Part shown: in pieces, positions 1 through 8,620 of the stretch | Layout: every line of letters starts with the position of its first letter | Position numbering within the stretch: position 1 is the first letter of the stretch | Assembly: GCA_002328585.1 (NCBI GenBank) | Contig: DCUV01000042.1 | Coordinates: 8,700-72,699 of the forward strand | Source: Spirochaetia bacterium UBA2205 | GTDB lineage: Bacteria; Spirochaetota; UBA4802; UB4802 | Reading direction: 5' to 3' | DNA: 64,000 bases | Made by a program: the position numbers and the translations under genes | The notes under the pieces: model-generated | Databases searched by the model: none | The model's input: only the letters and a program-made list of their open reading frames with translations | Told to the model about the DNA's origin: nothing

Positions 1-345
1 ACCATCTATGAAGTAGTTTCGCATATGCTGGATATATATGGATTTGCGGTTGACTGGGTAGAATCTGGTGAAAAGGCAATTACTAAATATCAAACGTCGT
101 TTGATGGTAATAATCCCTATGATATTGTTATCATGGATTTAACGGTGCCCGGTGCTATGGGAGGAGCGCAGGCTACAAAAGAAATTCTAAGGATTAATCC
201 TGATGCAAAGGTTATCGTATCAAGCGGTTATTCAAATGATCCAATAATGTCGCATTACAAAGAATATGGATTTAAAGGCGTTATTGCCAAACCATACCGT
301 ATAGAAGAGATCATGAATGTAATAAATGAACTCATGAAGCAGTAA
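1..345 (+). CDS. C-terminal receiver domain of a two-component protein (5' end outside window)
   Basis: The reading frame is open from base 1, so the N-terminus lies upstream of the window. What remains is a single CheY-like receiver domain. The phosphoacceptor Asp lies in VIMDLTVPG, the conserved Ser in VSSGYS and the conserved Lys in AKPY, all in the expected order and spacing. The last residues (MNVINELMKQ) are the usual alpha-5 helix and end of domain. No output domain follows. The protein is therefore most likely a hybrid histidine kinase with a C-terminal receiver, or a stand-alone receiver; what can be seen does not separate these. Its role would be to accept phosphate from a kinase domain. 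Confidence 0.85.
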   Translation, partial: TIYEVVSHMLDIYGFAVDWVESGEKAITKYQTSFDGNNPYDIVIMDLTVPGAMGGAQATKEILRINPDAKVIVSSGYSNDPIMSHYKEYGFKGVIAKPYRIEEIMNVINELMKQ

Positions 346-413
346 AAATTTTATGCAACCCATCCGATAACTATAGTGTACTATAGTATGCAACGGCAGT
401 TATAATTTTTACT

Positions 414-458
414 GGCGATAGTTTTAGAGGATAAAGTTATAGTACAAGGAACTATCGC
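414..458. repeat. inverted pair of the iterated motif GCGATAGTT/AACTATCGC
   Basis: GCGATAGTT at 415-423 and its exact reverse complement AACTATCGC at 450-458 flank 26 bases, upstream of the M23 gene. Each arm is one copy of the motif that recurs throughout the window, so this is a head-to-head pair that could also fold as a hairpin. Confidence 0.7.
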
Positions 459-496
459 ACATATATGAATAAAACATTGTAGCATAGGAACACAGT

Positions 497-1189
497 ATGA
501 AAAAACAATGCATTGTATTTATTGGTATTGCGGCCTTACTGACAATAAATGCCTCGGTGGTACAACAAAAACAATCGGATTCTGCAAAAGTAAAGGATCA
601 GTACAGTAATGACATAAAAAGAAAAGAAGCTATTCAGAAAAAAATATATGATTTGATGAAAGAGATCAATGAACATGCAGGTGGTGCAACATTGATAGTG
701 CCGGTTGATCCTGAAAAGGCAGATAATGTTGTTGATCATGATGAGTATCAAAAAAAAGAAGCAGATAAAAAAAAGGCTGATGATAAAAAAACTGATGATA
801 CAGCATTGATAGCCCCAACAAAAGGTAAAACAACAAGTAAATATGGATACCGGCAGAATCCTGTTACCAAAAAATATGCATTCCACAAAGGCATTGATAT
901 TGCAGCGCCAAAGGGTACAAAGGTTGTGGCAAGTGCCGGTGGCGTTGTTGTGACATCAAACTATTTAAACAATGGGTATGGCAATTGTGTTATCATTGAG
1001 CATGCAAACAACGTAAAAACACTCTATGCACATCTTGATCAGAGAATAGTAGCTGCTGGCGATACAGTCATTCAGGGACAAAAGATTGGAACGGTAGGTA
1101 CTACAGGAAGAGCTACCGGTCCGCATCTACACTATGAGGTGTATAAAGGCGGAAAATCAATAAATCCTGAGGAATTGGTACACTACTGA
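497..1189 (+). CDS. M23-family metallopeptidase (peptidoglycan endopeptidase or LytM-like factor)
   Basis: A 230-residue exported protein. Residues 1-20 form a short signal or anchor segment. Residues 30-105 are charged and rich in Lys, Asp and Glu (linker or coiled coil). Residues 110-230 are an M23/LytM domain. The zinc ligands expected of an active enzyme are present: H130 and D134 (HKGID), and H212 in HLHYEV, with H179 and H210 as the other conserved histidines. It should cut peptide cross-links in peptidoglycan in the periplasm; an intact site argues against an EnvC/NlpD-type activator. The AATACAAT region gives no clear operon partner: the gene stands alone between the receiver gene and the TIP30-like gene. 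Confidence 0.88.
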   Translation: MKKQCIVFIGIAALLTINASVVQQKQSDSAKVKDQYSNDIKRKEAIQKKIYDLMKEINEHAGGATLIVPVDPEKADNVVDHDEYQKKEADKKKADDKKTDDTALIAPTKGKTTSKYGYRQNPVTKKYAFHKGIDIAAPKGTKVVASAGGVVVTSNYLNNGYGNCVIIEHANNVKTLYAHLDQRIVAAGDTVIQGQKIGTVGTTGRATGPHLHYEVYKGGKSINPEELVHY

Positions 1190-1329
1190 GAAGGTGTGTT
1201 GGCAACTCAGAGCATAGACAAACATTTATTTTTATCTATTACATTAATACCATAATTTCTCACGATCCAGCCGGTTCACAATAATATTAATTTCATGTAC
1301 TTCGCAACACATTGATACCATAATTATAA

Positions 1330-1358
1330 TTGACATTATTATCATGGTGTTGTTACTT
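1330..1358 (+). promoter_or_regulatory. candidate promoter for a possibly leaderless transcript
   Basis: TTGACA at 1330-1335, a 17-base spacer, then TTACTT at 1353-1358. A start about seven bases after the -10 would fall on the ATG at 1365. No Shine-Dalgarno sequence precedes that ATG. Confidence 0.4.
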
Positions 1359-1364
1359 ATTGCC

Positions 1365-2003
1365 ATGAATAAAAAAGCGTGTATATTGGGTGCCACCGGG
1401 TTGGTAGGTTCAGAGTTACTTTCTTTACTATTACATGATGATTATTATGCACATGTCAATATCATAGTACGAAGAAAGATTGCTATACCTTCAAAAAAGG
1501 TTGCTGTCTTTGTTACTGATTTTGCCAATCTGGAAAAGGTGGTGGAAGCATTTCATGGTGATGATGTATTTTGCTGTCTTGGTACCACCATGAAAAAAGC
1601 AGGCTCAAAGGATGCCTTTAAACAGGTGGATTATGAATATGTGCTGAAAGCTGCAGCAATTGCCCATAAACAGGGTGCACAACAATTTTTAGTTATAAGC
1701 GCTGTTGGTGCCAACCCCCGTGCATGTACATTTTACAACAGGATTAAAGGATCGATGGAGAAGGATGTGTCATCAATCCCCATGACGGCAATTCACATTT
1801 TCAGGCCTTCGCTTTTATTGGGTAAAAGGCAGGAGAAGCGTTTGCTTGAGGATATAGCCCAATTGTTTGCGAAGCCCATGCGGTTTTTACTAAAAGGGAC
1901 TTTTGCAAAGTATGCTCCTGTCGATGCCCGTACTGTTGCAGAAGCAATGATCAATGCAGCAAAGTTGAATACAAAAGGAGTTCATATCCACGAAGCACTC
2001 TAG
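1365..2003 (+). CDS. NAD(P)-binding Rossmann protein, TIP30/HTATIP2-like oxidoreductase
   Basis: An atypical short-chain reductase of about 212 residues. The dinucleotide-binding loop GATGLVGS is at the N-terminus, followed by a VRR segment after beta-2 and FCCLGTTMKKAGS, the characteristic signature of the TIP30-like group. VISAVGA sits where the catalytic strand ends, with a YNRIKG segment further on. The frame could start at 1344, but the extra residues MVLLLIA are not part of the fold, and 1365 puts the Rossmann strand at the N-terminus. Substrate unknown. The stop codon abuts a copy of the iterated motif at 2003-2017. Confidence 0.75.
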   Translation: MNKKACILGATGLVGSELLSLLLHDDYYAHVNIIVRRKIAIPSKKVAVFVTDFANLEKVVEAFHGDDVFCCLGTTMKKAGSKDAFKQVDYEYVLKAAAIAHKQGAQQFLVISAVGANPRACTFYNRIKGSMEKDVSSIPMTAIHIFRPSLLLGKRQEKRLLEDIAQLFAKPMRFLLKGTFAKYAPVDARTVAEAMINAAKLNTKGVHIHEAL

Positions 2004-2017
2004 GCGATAGTTATTGT
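2003..2017 (+). repeat. iterated motif copy GGCGATAGTTATTGT
   Basis: A near-consensus copy whose first G is the last base of the preceding stop codon TAG. Confidence 0.6.
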
Positions 2018-2118
2018 GTATTTGCTTTTTTGTTGTAAATGGAGGTGTTAGCATTGCAACAAATGGTGATACTATGTTCATTTGCATCAACTAAGATATT
2101 TATGATAGGAGGCTATTT

Positions 2119-2595
2119 ATGTTTCGCAAACTATTTACTATTGTAATTGTATTGTGTTTCAGTATGCCGTTTATTTTATTTGCACTTGATGACGCTCACT
2201 TTATCCAGGATGATGATTATTTTGTTTCAGATGCGCCTTTGAAGCAGGGATATATCTGGGTGCATCTTGCGAAGATGATCCAGCCTGCCAAACCTGAAAC
2301 TAAAAATGAAGCTCAGTTTATGAAGGTAGGGAGCGGTGAAGAACTATGGACGAAGTATTACTGGAAAACCAGAGTAGCACAAATAAATGAATGCAAAATT
2401 GGTACTACAGTTATATGTTTTAATGATAACATCGATAATGATGTCTATAAAGCTCCGGAGGACAAGGATAGTGCAAGAAATAGCTTATGGTTTATGGCAA
2501 AGATTACTGATATGTCTGATTTGTATAAGGGATTTATAACAGTTTCAGGCGGTTATAAAGTTGATAAAGAAAATGTAAGAATTATTATAAAATAA
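2119..2595 (+). CDS. exported protein, paralogue of the next gene
   Basis: A 158-residue protein with a hydrophobic signal peptide (residues 5-22) and a good ribosome site, AGGAGG at 2107-2112. No recognised family. It aligns along its mature length with the next gene: both have DAHFIQ, a DYF segment, GQGYIWV-like or QGYIWVH, a VGSG..WTKYYWK block, APE followed by (S/G)AR, and end in YKG then VSGGYKV with a final NVRI/NIRI. The conserved WTKYYWK core and the periodic aromatic residues suggest a compact periplasmic beta domain. No Cys follows the signal peptide, so this copy should be soluble, whereas the second copy is a lipoprotein. Function unknown. Confidence 0.75.
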   Translation: MFRKLFTIVIVLCFSMPFILFALDDAHFIQDDDYFVSDAPLKQGYIWVHLAKMIQPAKPETKNEAQFMKVGSGEELWTKYYWKTRVAQINECKIGTTVICFNDNIDNDVYKAPEDKDSARNSLWFMAKITDMSDLYKGFITVSGGYKVDKENVRIIIK

Positions 2596-2618
2596 TTTAT
2601 GATAAAGGGGATAAAATT

Positions 2619-3239
2619 ATGAAGAATATCATTTTATTGTTTAGTATTATTGGCTTGCTTGTGTTTATGGCAGTTGGTTGTACCAGTGATAGCAGAAATA
2701 TGTTTGGAGATTCTATCGCCAATACAGTTACCAATAAAGCTTTTGACAGCATGACATCGAAAGCTACGGAAGAAAGCAAAACGTCATCAAAAAAAAGCAA
2801 GGCAACAGCAGATTATGTTCCATCTGATGCTGATGCTCATTTTATACAACCATCCGATTATTTTATTGCAGACAAAGAGTTCCCCGGGCAGGGATACATA
2901 TGGGTAAATCTTTCCAAAGTAGTGACTGCGCCAAGTACCCAGACAAAAAATGAAGGGCTGTTTATGATGGTAGGTTCAGGGAAAGAAATCTGGACAAAAT
3001 ATTACTGGAAATCAAGAATAGCTGCAAAAGGAGAGATAAAAATTGGGAAGACCATAATCGCATTTAATGATAATAGAGAAGATGACATTTACTATGCTCC
3101 GGAGAATAAGGAAGGTGCCCGTACAGATCCATGGTTTATGGCTAAAATTACCGATACAACGGATATGTATAAAGGATATGTCATGGTATCAGGCGGTTAT
3201 AAGGTTGCTATTGATAATATACGGATACCATTGAAATAA
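2619..3239 (+). CDS. lipoprotein, tandem paralogue of the previous gene
   Basis: 206 residues. A signal peptide ends in a lipobox (MAVGC, modified Cys at residue 21), then a Ser/Thr/Lys-rich linker to about residue 66. The domain shared with the upstream gene follows (ADAHFIQ, GQGYIWVNL, VGSGKEIWTKYYWK, FMAKITDTTDMYKG, VSGGYKV). A 23-base gap and an AAAGGGG ribosome site suggest co-transcription, and a strong terminator at 3300-3345 closes the unit. The pair looks like a local duplication followed by divergent localisation, one soluble and one membrane-anchored. Function unknown. Confidence 0.78.
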   Translation: MKNIILLFSIIGLLVFMAVGCTSDSRNMFGDSIANTVTNKAFDSMTSKATEESKTSSKKSKATADYVPSDADAHFIQPSDYFIADKEFPGQGYIWVNLSKVVTAPSTQTKNEGLFMMVGSGKEIWTKYYWKSRIAAKGEIKIGKTIIAFNDNREDDIYYAPENKEGARTDPWFMAKITDTTDMYKGYVMVSGGYKVAIDNIRIPLK

Positions 3240-3299
3240 TTAGGCAGGATTTTAAAACTGTATTTTTTATATATTGCAGGTATAAAAAAATAGTGACAA

Positions 3300-3345
3300 A
3301 ACCGCTTTTTCAAAATTATTTATTACATGAAAAAGCGGTTTTTAT
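3300..3345 (+). terminator. rho-independent terminator
   Basis: A perfect 13-base stem (3300-3312 with 3328-3340, core AACCGCTTTTTCA) with a 15-base loop, followed by a run of T. It closes the two-gene lipoprotein unit. Confidence 0.85.
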
Positions 3346-3460
3346 TTTTACAGTGAATTAATGTATTGACGAACATACAGGCATAAATGCTATTCCTCCA
3401 CATTGAACTGTTATAGAGTAACTATCGTACACAAATAATTATTAATTATTGGAGGATTGT

Positions 3461-4351
3461 ATGACGGGGAATGATATTAAAACAGTATTGATAATTGGAT
3501 CGGGTACCATGGGGCAGCAGATTGGTTTTGTGTGTGCCCTCCATGGGTGCAGTGTACACATGTACGATGTCCACGAAGAAGCGTTGAAGAGTGCACAAAA
3601 TAGGCTGGCACAGTTAGCACTGTGGTTTGAAAAGCACAGTGTTAAAAACGCTGGGAATGCTCTGTCCCTTATGCACTATTATACTGATCCGCAACAGGCT
3701 GCAACTGATGTTGATTTTGTCAGCGAATCAGTGCCCGAAAATCCAGAATTAAAAGCTAATGTTTTTTCAACATTTCATGCATTGTGCCATGAGCAAACAA
3801 TATTTACCACCAATACCTCGTCGCTTGTTCCATCACAGATTGCTGCTGCAACAGGAAGGCCCGACAGGTTTTTAGCATTTCACTTCCATGATATCAGGAC
3901 CACAAAAATAGTTGATGTTATGCCGCATGCGGGAACCTCACAAGAGGTAATCAATGCAACTGTTGAATTTGCAAAAAAAATAGGTCAGATACCAATCGTT
4001 CTGAAAAAAGAAAACAATGGCTATGTTTTTAATACCATGCTCATGACATTACTTGCCTCGGCATTGACCCTGGCTTCTAATGGTGTGGCTGATATCCATG
4101 ATATTGATAAAAGCTTTATGGGCGTTATGGGCACACCAATTGGACCATTTGGTATTATGGATAGCATTGGATTGGATACAGTATATGAAATTACAAAGTA
4201 CTGGGCAGATTTGCTTAATGACAAACAGGGCAAAAAGAATGCTGCATTGTTACAGCAGTATGTTGAAAAAGGCTTATTAGGCACTAAAACCAATAAAGGT
4301 TTTTACACCTATCCACATCCAGAATTTTCAAAACCGGATTTTTTACAGTAA
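3461..4351 (+). CDS. 3-hydroxyacyl-CoA dehydrogenase (3-hydroxybutyryl-CoA dehydrogenase type)
   Basis: 296 residues, the usual length for a stand-alone HBD enzyme. It should oxidise L-3-hydroxyacyl-CoA with NAD, or run in reverse in butyrate-type pathways. The N-terminal Rossmann domain has IIGSGTMGQQIG. The central SVPENPELK and FTTNTSSL segments are typical, and AFHFHD stands where the family has its catalytic His. The C-terminal helical domain carries GPFGIMDSIGLD and ends in NKGFYTYP. A TTG at 3449 would extend the frame but overlaps the ribosome site GGAGG at 3451-3455, so ATG 3461 is chosen. It has no beta-oxidation neighbours, so the in vivo substrate is uncertain. Confidence 0.85.
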   Translation: MTGNDIKTVLIIGSGTMGQQIGFVCALHGCSVHMYDVHEEALKSAQNRLAQLALWFEKHSVKNAGNALSLMHYYTDPQQAATDVDFVSESVPENPELKANVFSTFHALCHEQTIFTTNTSSLVPSQIAAATGRPDRFLAFHFHDIRTTKIVDVMPHAGTSQEVINATVEFAKKIGQIPIVLKKENNGYVFNTMLMTLLASALTLASNGVADIHDIDKSFMGVMGTPIGPFGIMDSIGLDTVYEITKYWADLLNDKQGKKNAALLQQYVEKGLLGTKTNKGFYTYPHPEFSKPDFLQ

Positions 4352-4419
4352 TGGCTTACAATATTTGATTTGATTGAGCCCTCCGTAGCAGTGCCCAGAA
4401 AGAGTACACGGCAATTTTT

Positions 4420-4432
4420 GGCGATAGTAACT
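4420..4432 (+). repeat. iterated motif copy GGCGATAGTAACT
   Basis: Intergenic copy between the dehydrogenase gene and tgt, with GTAACT in place of GTTACT. Confidence 0.5.
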
Positions 4433-4554
4433 CATGAATGAAATTAGCAGTAATTATTAGTTTTATTGTGATGAAGTAAAAAAAATAGTATTGTTTATTC
4501 CATGATTGTGTGCTGCTCTGGCAATGGTGATAGAATGTCACTTATAGGTATGGT

Positions 4555-5688
4555 ATGCGATTTGAGATACTACAACACGATAGCAATTGCAATGCACGTC
4601 TGGGGCAGATACATACTCCTCATGGGATGGTGCATACACCGGTATTCATGCCTGTTGCCACGCGTGGAGCAATTCGTGCATTGACAATCCGTGACATTGA
4701 AGAATTAGGCTTTGAGATAGTTCTTTCAAATACCTATCACATGTATATACGCCCCGGCACCGATCTATTACAAAAAGCGGGCGGTTTACATCATTTTATG
4801 AACTATCACAAACCTCTATTAACTGATTCAGGGGGGTTCCAGGTTTTTTCACTGGCTGACTTACGGAAGGTGCACCATGATGGTGTTGAATTTCAATCAC
4901 ATATTGATGGCTCAAAGCATTTTTTTACCCCCGAGAAGGTGCTGGATATTCAAAGAATTATAGGTTCAGATATCATGATGGTGCTGGATGAATGCGTTGC
5001 CTATCCTGCTGACTTGCAAACAGCTAAAACAGCAGTAGACAGAACTTTGCAATGGGCTGGACGATCATATGAATACTGGCATCAAAATTTTGATATTGAC
5101 GCACAGGCTCTTTTTGCCATAGTACAGGGGGGGGTGTATCCTGATTTGCGGTTACAGTGCTCAACTGAATTGCAGCACTATAACTTTTCAGGATTTGCTG
5201 TTGGTGGGCTTTCGGTAGGCGAACCCAAATCTCAATACAGTGACATTACTGCTGTAACAGTCCCGGCGCTGCCATGGGATAAGCCGCGCTATATGATGGG
5301 AGTTGGCAGCCCACCCGAAATTCTTGAAGCAATCAGGTATGGCGTTGATATGTTTGATTGTGTTATGCCAACCCGCATAGCACGCAATGGTACGCTCTTT
5401 ACTACTAACGGCAGAATAAACATAAAGTCAAGCATCTATGCTGAGGATTTTAATCCGTTAGATGAACATTGTCATTGTTATGTATGTAAAACATTTACAC
5501 GGGCATATCTGCGCCATATTTATAAGATGAATGAAATAGCTTCTCTTATTTATAATACCTATCATAACCTTTATTTTATGAAGTATTTTATGGATACTAT
5601 ACAGAAAAGTATAGCAAACAATCAATTTATGGATGAATATAACAAATGGAGAAAAATATATAGCAATAGTGAAAAAAATAATGAGTAA
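4555..5688 (+). CDS. tgt: queuine/preQ1 tRNA-guanine transglycosylase
   Basis: 377 residues, full length for bacterial Tgt, which swaps G34 of GUN-anticodon tRNAs for preQ1. The TIM-barrel motifs are all present. TDSGGFQVFSL contains the general-base Asp at residue 91. DMFDCVMPTR contains the nucleophile Asp at about 268. Zinc ligands C306, C308, C311 and H337 keep the spacing seen in the Zymomonas enzyme. An FAIVQGG-type segment and the GGLSVGEP loop are also seen. No queA or queuosine transport gene is adjacent. There is no clear Shine-Dalgarno sequence before the ATG. Confidence 0.96.
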   Translation: MRFEILQHDSNCNARLGQIHTPHGMVHTPVFMPVATRGAIRALTIRDIEELGFEIVLSNTYHMYIRPGTDLLQKAGGLHHFMNYHKPLLTDSGGFQVFSLADLRKVHHDGVEFQSHIDGSKHFFTPEKVLDIQRIIGSDIMMVLDECVAYPADLQTAKTAVDRTLQWAGRSYEYWHQNFDIDAQALFAIVQGGVYPDLRLQCSTELQHYNFSGFAVGGLSVGEPKSQYSDITAVTVPALPWDKPRYMMGVGSPPEILEAIRYGVDMFDCVMPTRIARNGTLFTTNGRINIKSSIYAEDFNPLDEHCHCYVCKTFTRAYLRHIYKMNEIASLIYNTYHNLYFMKYFMDTIQKSIANNQFMDEYNKWRKIYSNSEKNNE

Positions 5689-5807
5689 AAAGCTGTATGC
5701 TTGACGTTTATCTGAATATTTCAATGGTGTAATTGATACTTGAACGTACGTTATTTATTGTGAATAAATAAAAAAAATTATTTACAAAACAAAAAAAATA
5801 AAATATC

Positions 5808-5839
5808 TTGACATTTTATTTTTACTATTTTAGTACTAT
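5808..5839 (+). promoter_or_regulatory. candidate sigma-70 promoter of the STAS gene
   Basis: TTGACA at 5808-5813, followed after 17 bases by TAGTAC (5831-5836), overlapping TACTAT (5834-5839). The region is very AT-rich, with an A-tract upstream. It lies about 40 bases before the start codon. Confidence 0.55.
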
Positions 5840-5876
5840 GTTTTAATGCTATGTCAGCATTACTTTTGGGAGTAGA

Positions 5877-6224
5877 ATGTCTATGGATATTACAAAAAGA
5901 ACAAGAGGTGACGTTGTTATACTTGATATTTCTGGTGAGATTGATCTTTACAACGCCCCGGAAATTAAAGATATAATAAATGGGCTCATTGAAGAAAAAA
6001 AATTTAATGTAATCATTAATCTTGAAAAAGTAACATATATTGATTCGTCAGGTATTGGCGCTTTAATTTCAAGCTTATCAAATCTGAAAAAATATCAGGG
6101 TGGTTTAAAAATAATTAATGTTTTTGCTTCGGTTCGGAAAGTTTTTGAACTGACTAAACTTACGTCGTTTTTTGAAATATATGATTCTGAAGAAGTGGCT
6201 ATCGAATCATTTAATAAACGGTAA
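5877..6224 (+). CDS. STAS-domain anti-sigma factor antagonist
   Basis: 115 residues forming one STAS domain of the SpoIIAA/RsbV type. The motif YIDSSGIGAL places the phosphorylatable Ser in DSSG at residues 56-59. GEIDLYNAPE is the conserved first strand and loop. In this family the unphosphorylated protein binds an anti-sigma kinase and releases a partner; phosphorylation by the kinase and removal by a PP2C phosphatase set the state. No kinase gene is adjacent, but an intact SpoIIE-type phosphatase is encoded at 22414-24726 and could act on it (inference). GGGAG precedes the ATG. Confidence 0.9.
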   Translation: MSMDITKRTRGDVVILDISGEIDLYNAPEIKDIINGLIEEKKFNVIINLEKVTYIDSSGIGALISSLSNLKKYQGGLKIINVFASVRKVFELTKLTSFFEIYDSEEVAIESFNKR

Positions 6225-6262
6225 TACCTTACAAAGTAAATGGTCGTTTATTCAAAAAAATT

Positions 6263-6305
6263 ACCCATGGCTGGCGTGTGGTAACCCATAAGGGATGAAA
6301 ATAGT
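6263..6305. repeat. dispersed repeat, copy 1 (ATGGCTGGC...ACCCATAA.GGATGA)
   Basis: About 42 intergenic bases matching 31654-31698 at roughly three positions in four, including ATGGCTGGC, ACCCATAA and GGATGA.AATAG. A weaker relative (GTGGCAACCCATAA) lies near 11211-11226. Confidence 0.5.
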
Positions 6306-6400
6306 TGGCGACAGTCATCATGAAATGGAGGAAGTCATTATCATTAATTGATAAGCATTTAATAAAGAGTATTATACATTAGAAAAAAAAGAGGTGTACT

Positions 6401-7726
6401 ATGAGATCAAAATATCATTTCAGTATAATTGCACTATTGTCAGCTCTTGTGCTGATGACTGCCTGCTTTGAAAAATTGCCCGTTAAGGAGCTATCGCTTG
6501 CAAAAAATGCTATCAGTGAAGCTGAAGCAGTGAAAGCCCCCTACTATGCCAAAGATGAATACAATCAGGCAAAAGACTTGCTTGTAGCAGCCCATGATAA
6601 TGTAAAAAATGAAGAGTACGATAAGGCAGAGCAAAATGCAATCGAAGCACAAAAGAAAGCCAGAGAAGCATATGATAAAGCTATACCACTGCTTGCCAAA
6701 GATACTCTTGATATAGCTACAAAGAGCGTTGAGGCTGCTGATAATGTGTACGCAGGTGTTCTAGCAAAGGATGATTTTGCCAAAGCCAATGAAATGTTGC
6801 AGGAAGCAAACAAAAACTATGAAAATAAAAATTATTTAGCTACCTACAAAGCTGCTCTGGATGCAGATATGTATGCCAAGAATGCGCGCAATGTTGCATT
6901 GAGCCAGAAAGCAACATTGGCTGATTCAATCAAGGAAGTCAATATTATTATAGCACAGGCTGAGAGCTATAATGCTAACCAGTATGCTCCTGAAAAGTTA
7001 AAACTGGCAAAGGAGCAGTCGCAGGTAGCACGGAGTGCTTATGATGCAGAAGAGCTCAAGAAAGGTTTTTCAGCCATTGAAGTTGCCAGGCTTAATGCCG
7101 ATGAAGCATATTTTGCATCATTAAAGGCTACTGCAGCTAAGAAAATTGATGAAGCACAGGGAGCAATAGTAGCAGCAAAAGCTACCGAACAGGCAAAACA
7201 ATCCCCTAATGATATTAAAGCAGCAGAAGAATTGCTTGCTAATGCAAAAACTTTATTTAATGATGCAAAATATAAAGAATCAATAGTTGCCTCCGGTGAG
7301 GCAATTACAATTGCAAATTCGGTATCAGCAAAGAAAGTAGCCGTGGCTCCGGTCATTGAAGGCGAGGCAACACCGGAAGGTAAAAAAGAAGTACAATCAG
7401 AACCTCAGAAGGAAGCATTGCAGAAAACAGTAGAAGAAGAAACCGAATACACCATGTATAAGGTAAAATATAATCCCGAAAGAAGAGATTGTTTATGGCG
7501 GATAGCTGTAAAATTTTACAATGATGGATTTAAATGGAAACAGATATTTGAAGCAAATAAAGATTTAGTAAAAAATCCCAATCTTATTAAACCGGGCTGG
7601 GTTTTGAAGATACCAAAAACTGCTACAAAGCTTGCACGGCCAAAAAAGGAAGACGTTAACGAGCAGACAGCAATTAAGGAAACTGAGGCACCAACTACAG
7701 AATTGAAGATGAAAACTCAGGAATAA
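6401..7726 (+). CDS. large lipoprotein with helical repeats and a C-terminal LysM domain
   Basis: 441 residues. The signal peptide ends in the lipobox LMTAC, giving a lipidated Cys at residue 22. Residues 30-310 are Ala-rich helical repeats of the DUF4398 style, with recurring blocks such as YNQAKDLL and KYKESI that may form a helical solenoid or coiled coil. Residues 320-350 are a charged linker. Residues 354-410 are a LysM-like domain (LWRIAVKFYNDGFKWKQIF then LIKPGWVLKIP), which binds the glycan of peptidoglycan. The likely role is to tether the outer membrane, or a complex on it, to the cell wall. It follows the STAS gene but with a 176-base gap. A strong bidirectional terminator lies just after it. 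Confidence 0.85.
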   Translation: MRSKYHFSIIALLSALVLMTACFEKLPVKELSLAKNAISEAEAVKAPYYAKDEYNQAKDLLVAAHDNVKNEEYDKAEQNAIEAQKKAREAYDKAIPLLAKDTLDIATKSVEAADNVYAGVLAKDDFAKANEMLQEANKNYENKNYLATYKAALDADMYAKNARNVALSQKATLADSIKEVNIIIAQAESYNANQYAPEKLKLAKEQSQVARSAYDAEELKKGFSAIEVARLNADEAYFASLKATAAKKIDEAQGAIVAAKATEQAKQSPNDIKAAEELLANAKTLFNDAKYKESIVASGEAITIANSVSAKKVAVAPVIEGEATPEGKKEVQSEPQKEALQKTVEEETEYTMYKVKYNPERRDCLWRIAVKFYNDGFKWKQIFEANKDLVKNPNLIKPGWVLKIPKTATKLARPKKEDVNEQTAIKETEAPTTELKMKTQE

Positions 7727-7730
7727 ATTA

Positions 7731-7762
7731 AAAAAAAGGGGTGTTTGCAACACCCCTTTTTT
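7731..7762. terminator. bidirectional rho-independent terminator
   Basis: Stem GGGGTGTT (7738-7745) with AACACCCC (7749-7756), flanked by A7 on one side and T6 on the other, so it works in both directions. It sits between the convergent LysM lipoprotein gene and mazG. Confidence 0.88.
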
Positions 7763-7766
7763 GATG

Positions 7767-8543
7767 TCATTTTTGTTTTGATTCCTCCCATAAATTATCC
7801 AGATCGGTTAAAGGTGTTTGAGTAATATCTTTATTCATTTCGTTTAAACGTTGTTCAATATAGTGGAATCGTTTTGTAAACTTTGCAATAGTGTGCTGTA
7901 AAGCTTCTTCAGGGTTTATTTCCAGATGGCGTGCAATGTTAACAATGGTGAAAAAAATATCCCCAATTTCATCTTTTAATGCTTCTTTGTTTTCTTTATT
8001 TTTTTGCAATTCTACGGCAAATTCATTCACTTCTTCATTCAGTTTTGCTATAATATCATGTAACTTTTCCCAATCAAAGCCAACGCGCGTTACCTTCTGC
8101 TGGACGCGATATGCTTTTAGTAAAGCTGGTAGATGGTAGGGAACGCCATCAAGCAGTGACTGACCGTTATTTTTTTCCATCTTTTTTATCTTTTCCCAGC
8201 GGTTGATAACTTCATATTTATCGTTTGCAGTTTCATTCCCAAATACATGAGGATGACGGCGGATTAATTTTTGAATGATACTGTTTGCAATATCATCAAT
8301 ATCAAATAAATCCTGTTCGCTGGCAATTTGTGCATGAGCATATACCTGGTATAACAAATCCCCCAGTTCCTCTTTAAGATTATCAATATCTCCACGTTCA
8401 ATGGCCTGATATACCTCATAAGCTTCTTCAATAAGATAAGATTTGAGTGTGCCAGAGGTCTGTGCCTTATCCCATGCGCATCCATGCTCACTGCGTAATA
8501 TGCCGGCAATTTCTTTTAAATGATATAATGGTGATTGTGACAT
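7767..8543 (-). CDS. mazG: nucleoside triphosphate pyrophosphohydrolase MazG
   Basis: 258 residues with two tandem MazG domains, as in E. coli MazG, which converts (d)NTPs to NMP and pyrophosphate and so clears non-canonical nucleotides. The first domain has the EExxE motif at residues 39-43 and ExxD at 59-62. The second repeats it as NEEVNE and DEIGD. HPHVFG and the ARHLEINPEEAL block are typical of the family. It is transcribed away from glyA and ends at the shared terminator, so it appears monocistronic. Confidence 0.93.
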   Translation of the reverse strand: MSQSPLYHLKEIAGILRSEHGCAWDKAQTSGTLKSYLIEEAYEVYQAIERGDIDNLKEELGDLLYQVYAHAQIASEQDLFDIDDIANSIIQKLIRRHPHVFGNETANDKYEVINRWEKIKKMEKNNGQSLLDGVPYHLPALLKAYRVQQKVTRVGFDWEKLHDIIAKLNEEVNEFAVELQKNKENKEALKDEIGDIFFTIVNIARHLEINPEEALQHTIAKFTKRFHYIEQRLNEMNKDITQTPLTDLDNLWEESKQK

Positions 8544-8620
8544 GATTGTAATCCTTCATTGCTAATTGTTTAATTTTTATATACATATGCACATTGCCAT
8601 CAGTGTCTGTATATACTGTG

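Noticed and set aside
536..886. 116-residue ORF on the minus strand
   Set aside because: Phe/Ile-rich translation of the opposite strand of the Lys-rich linker of the M23 gene.
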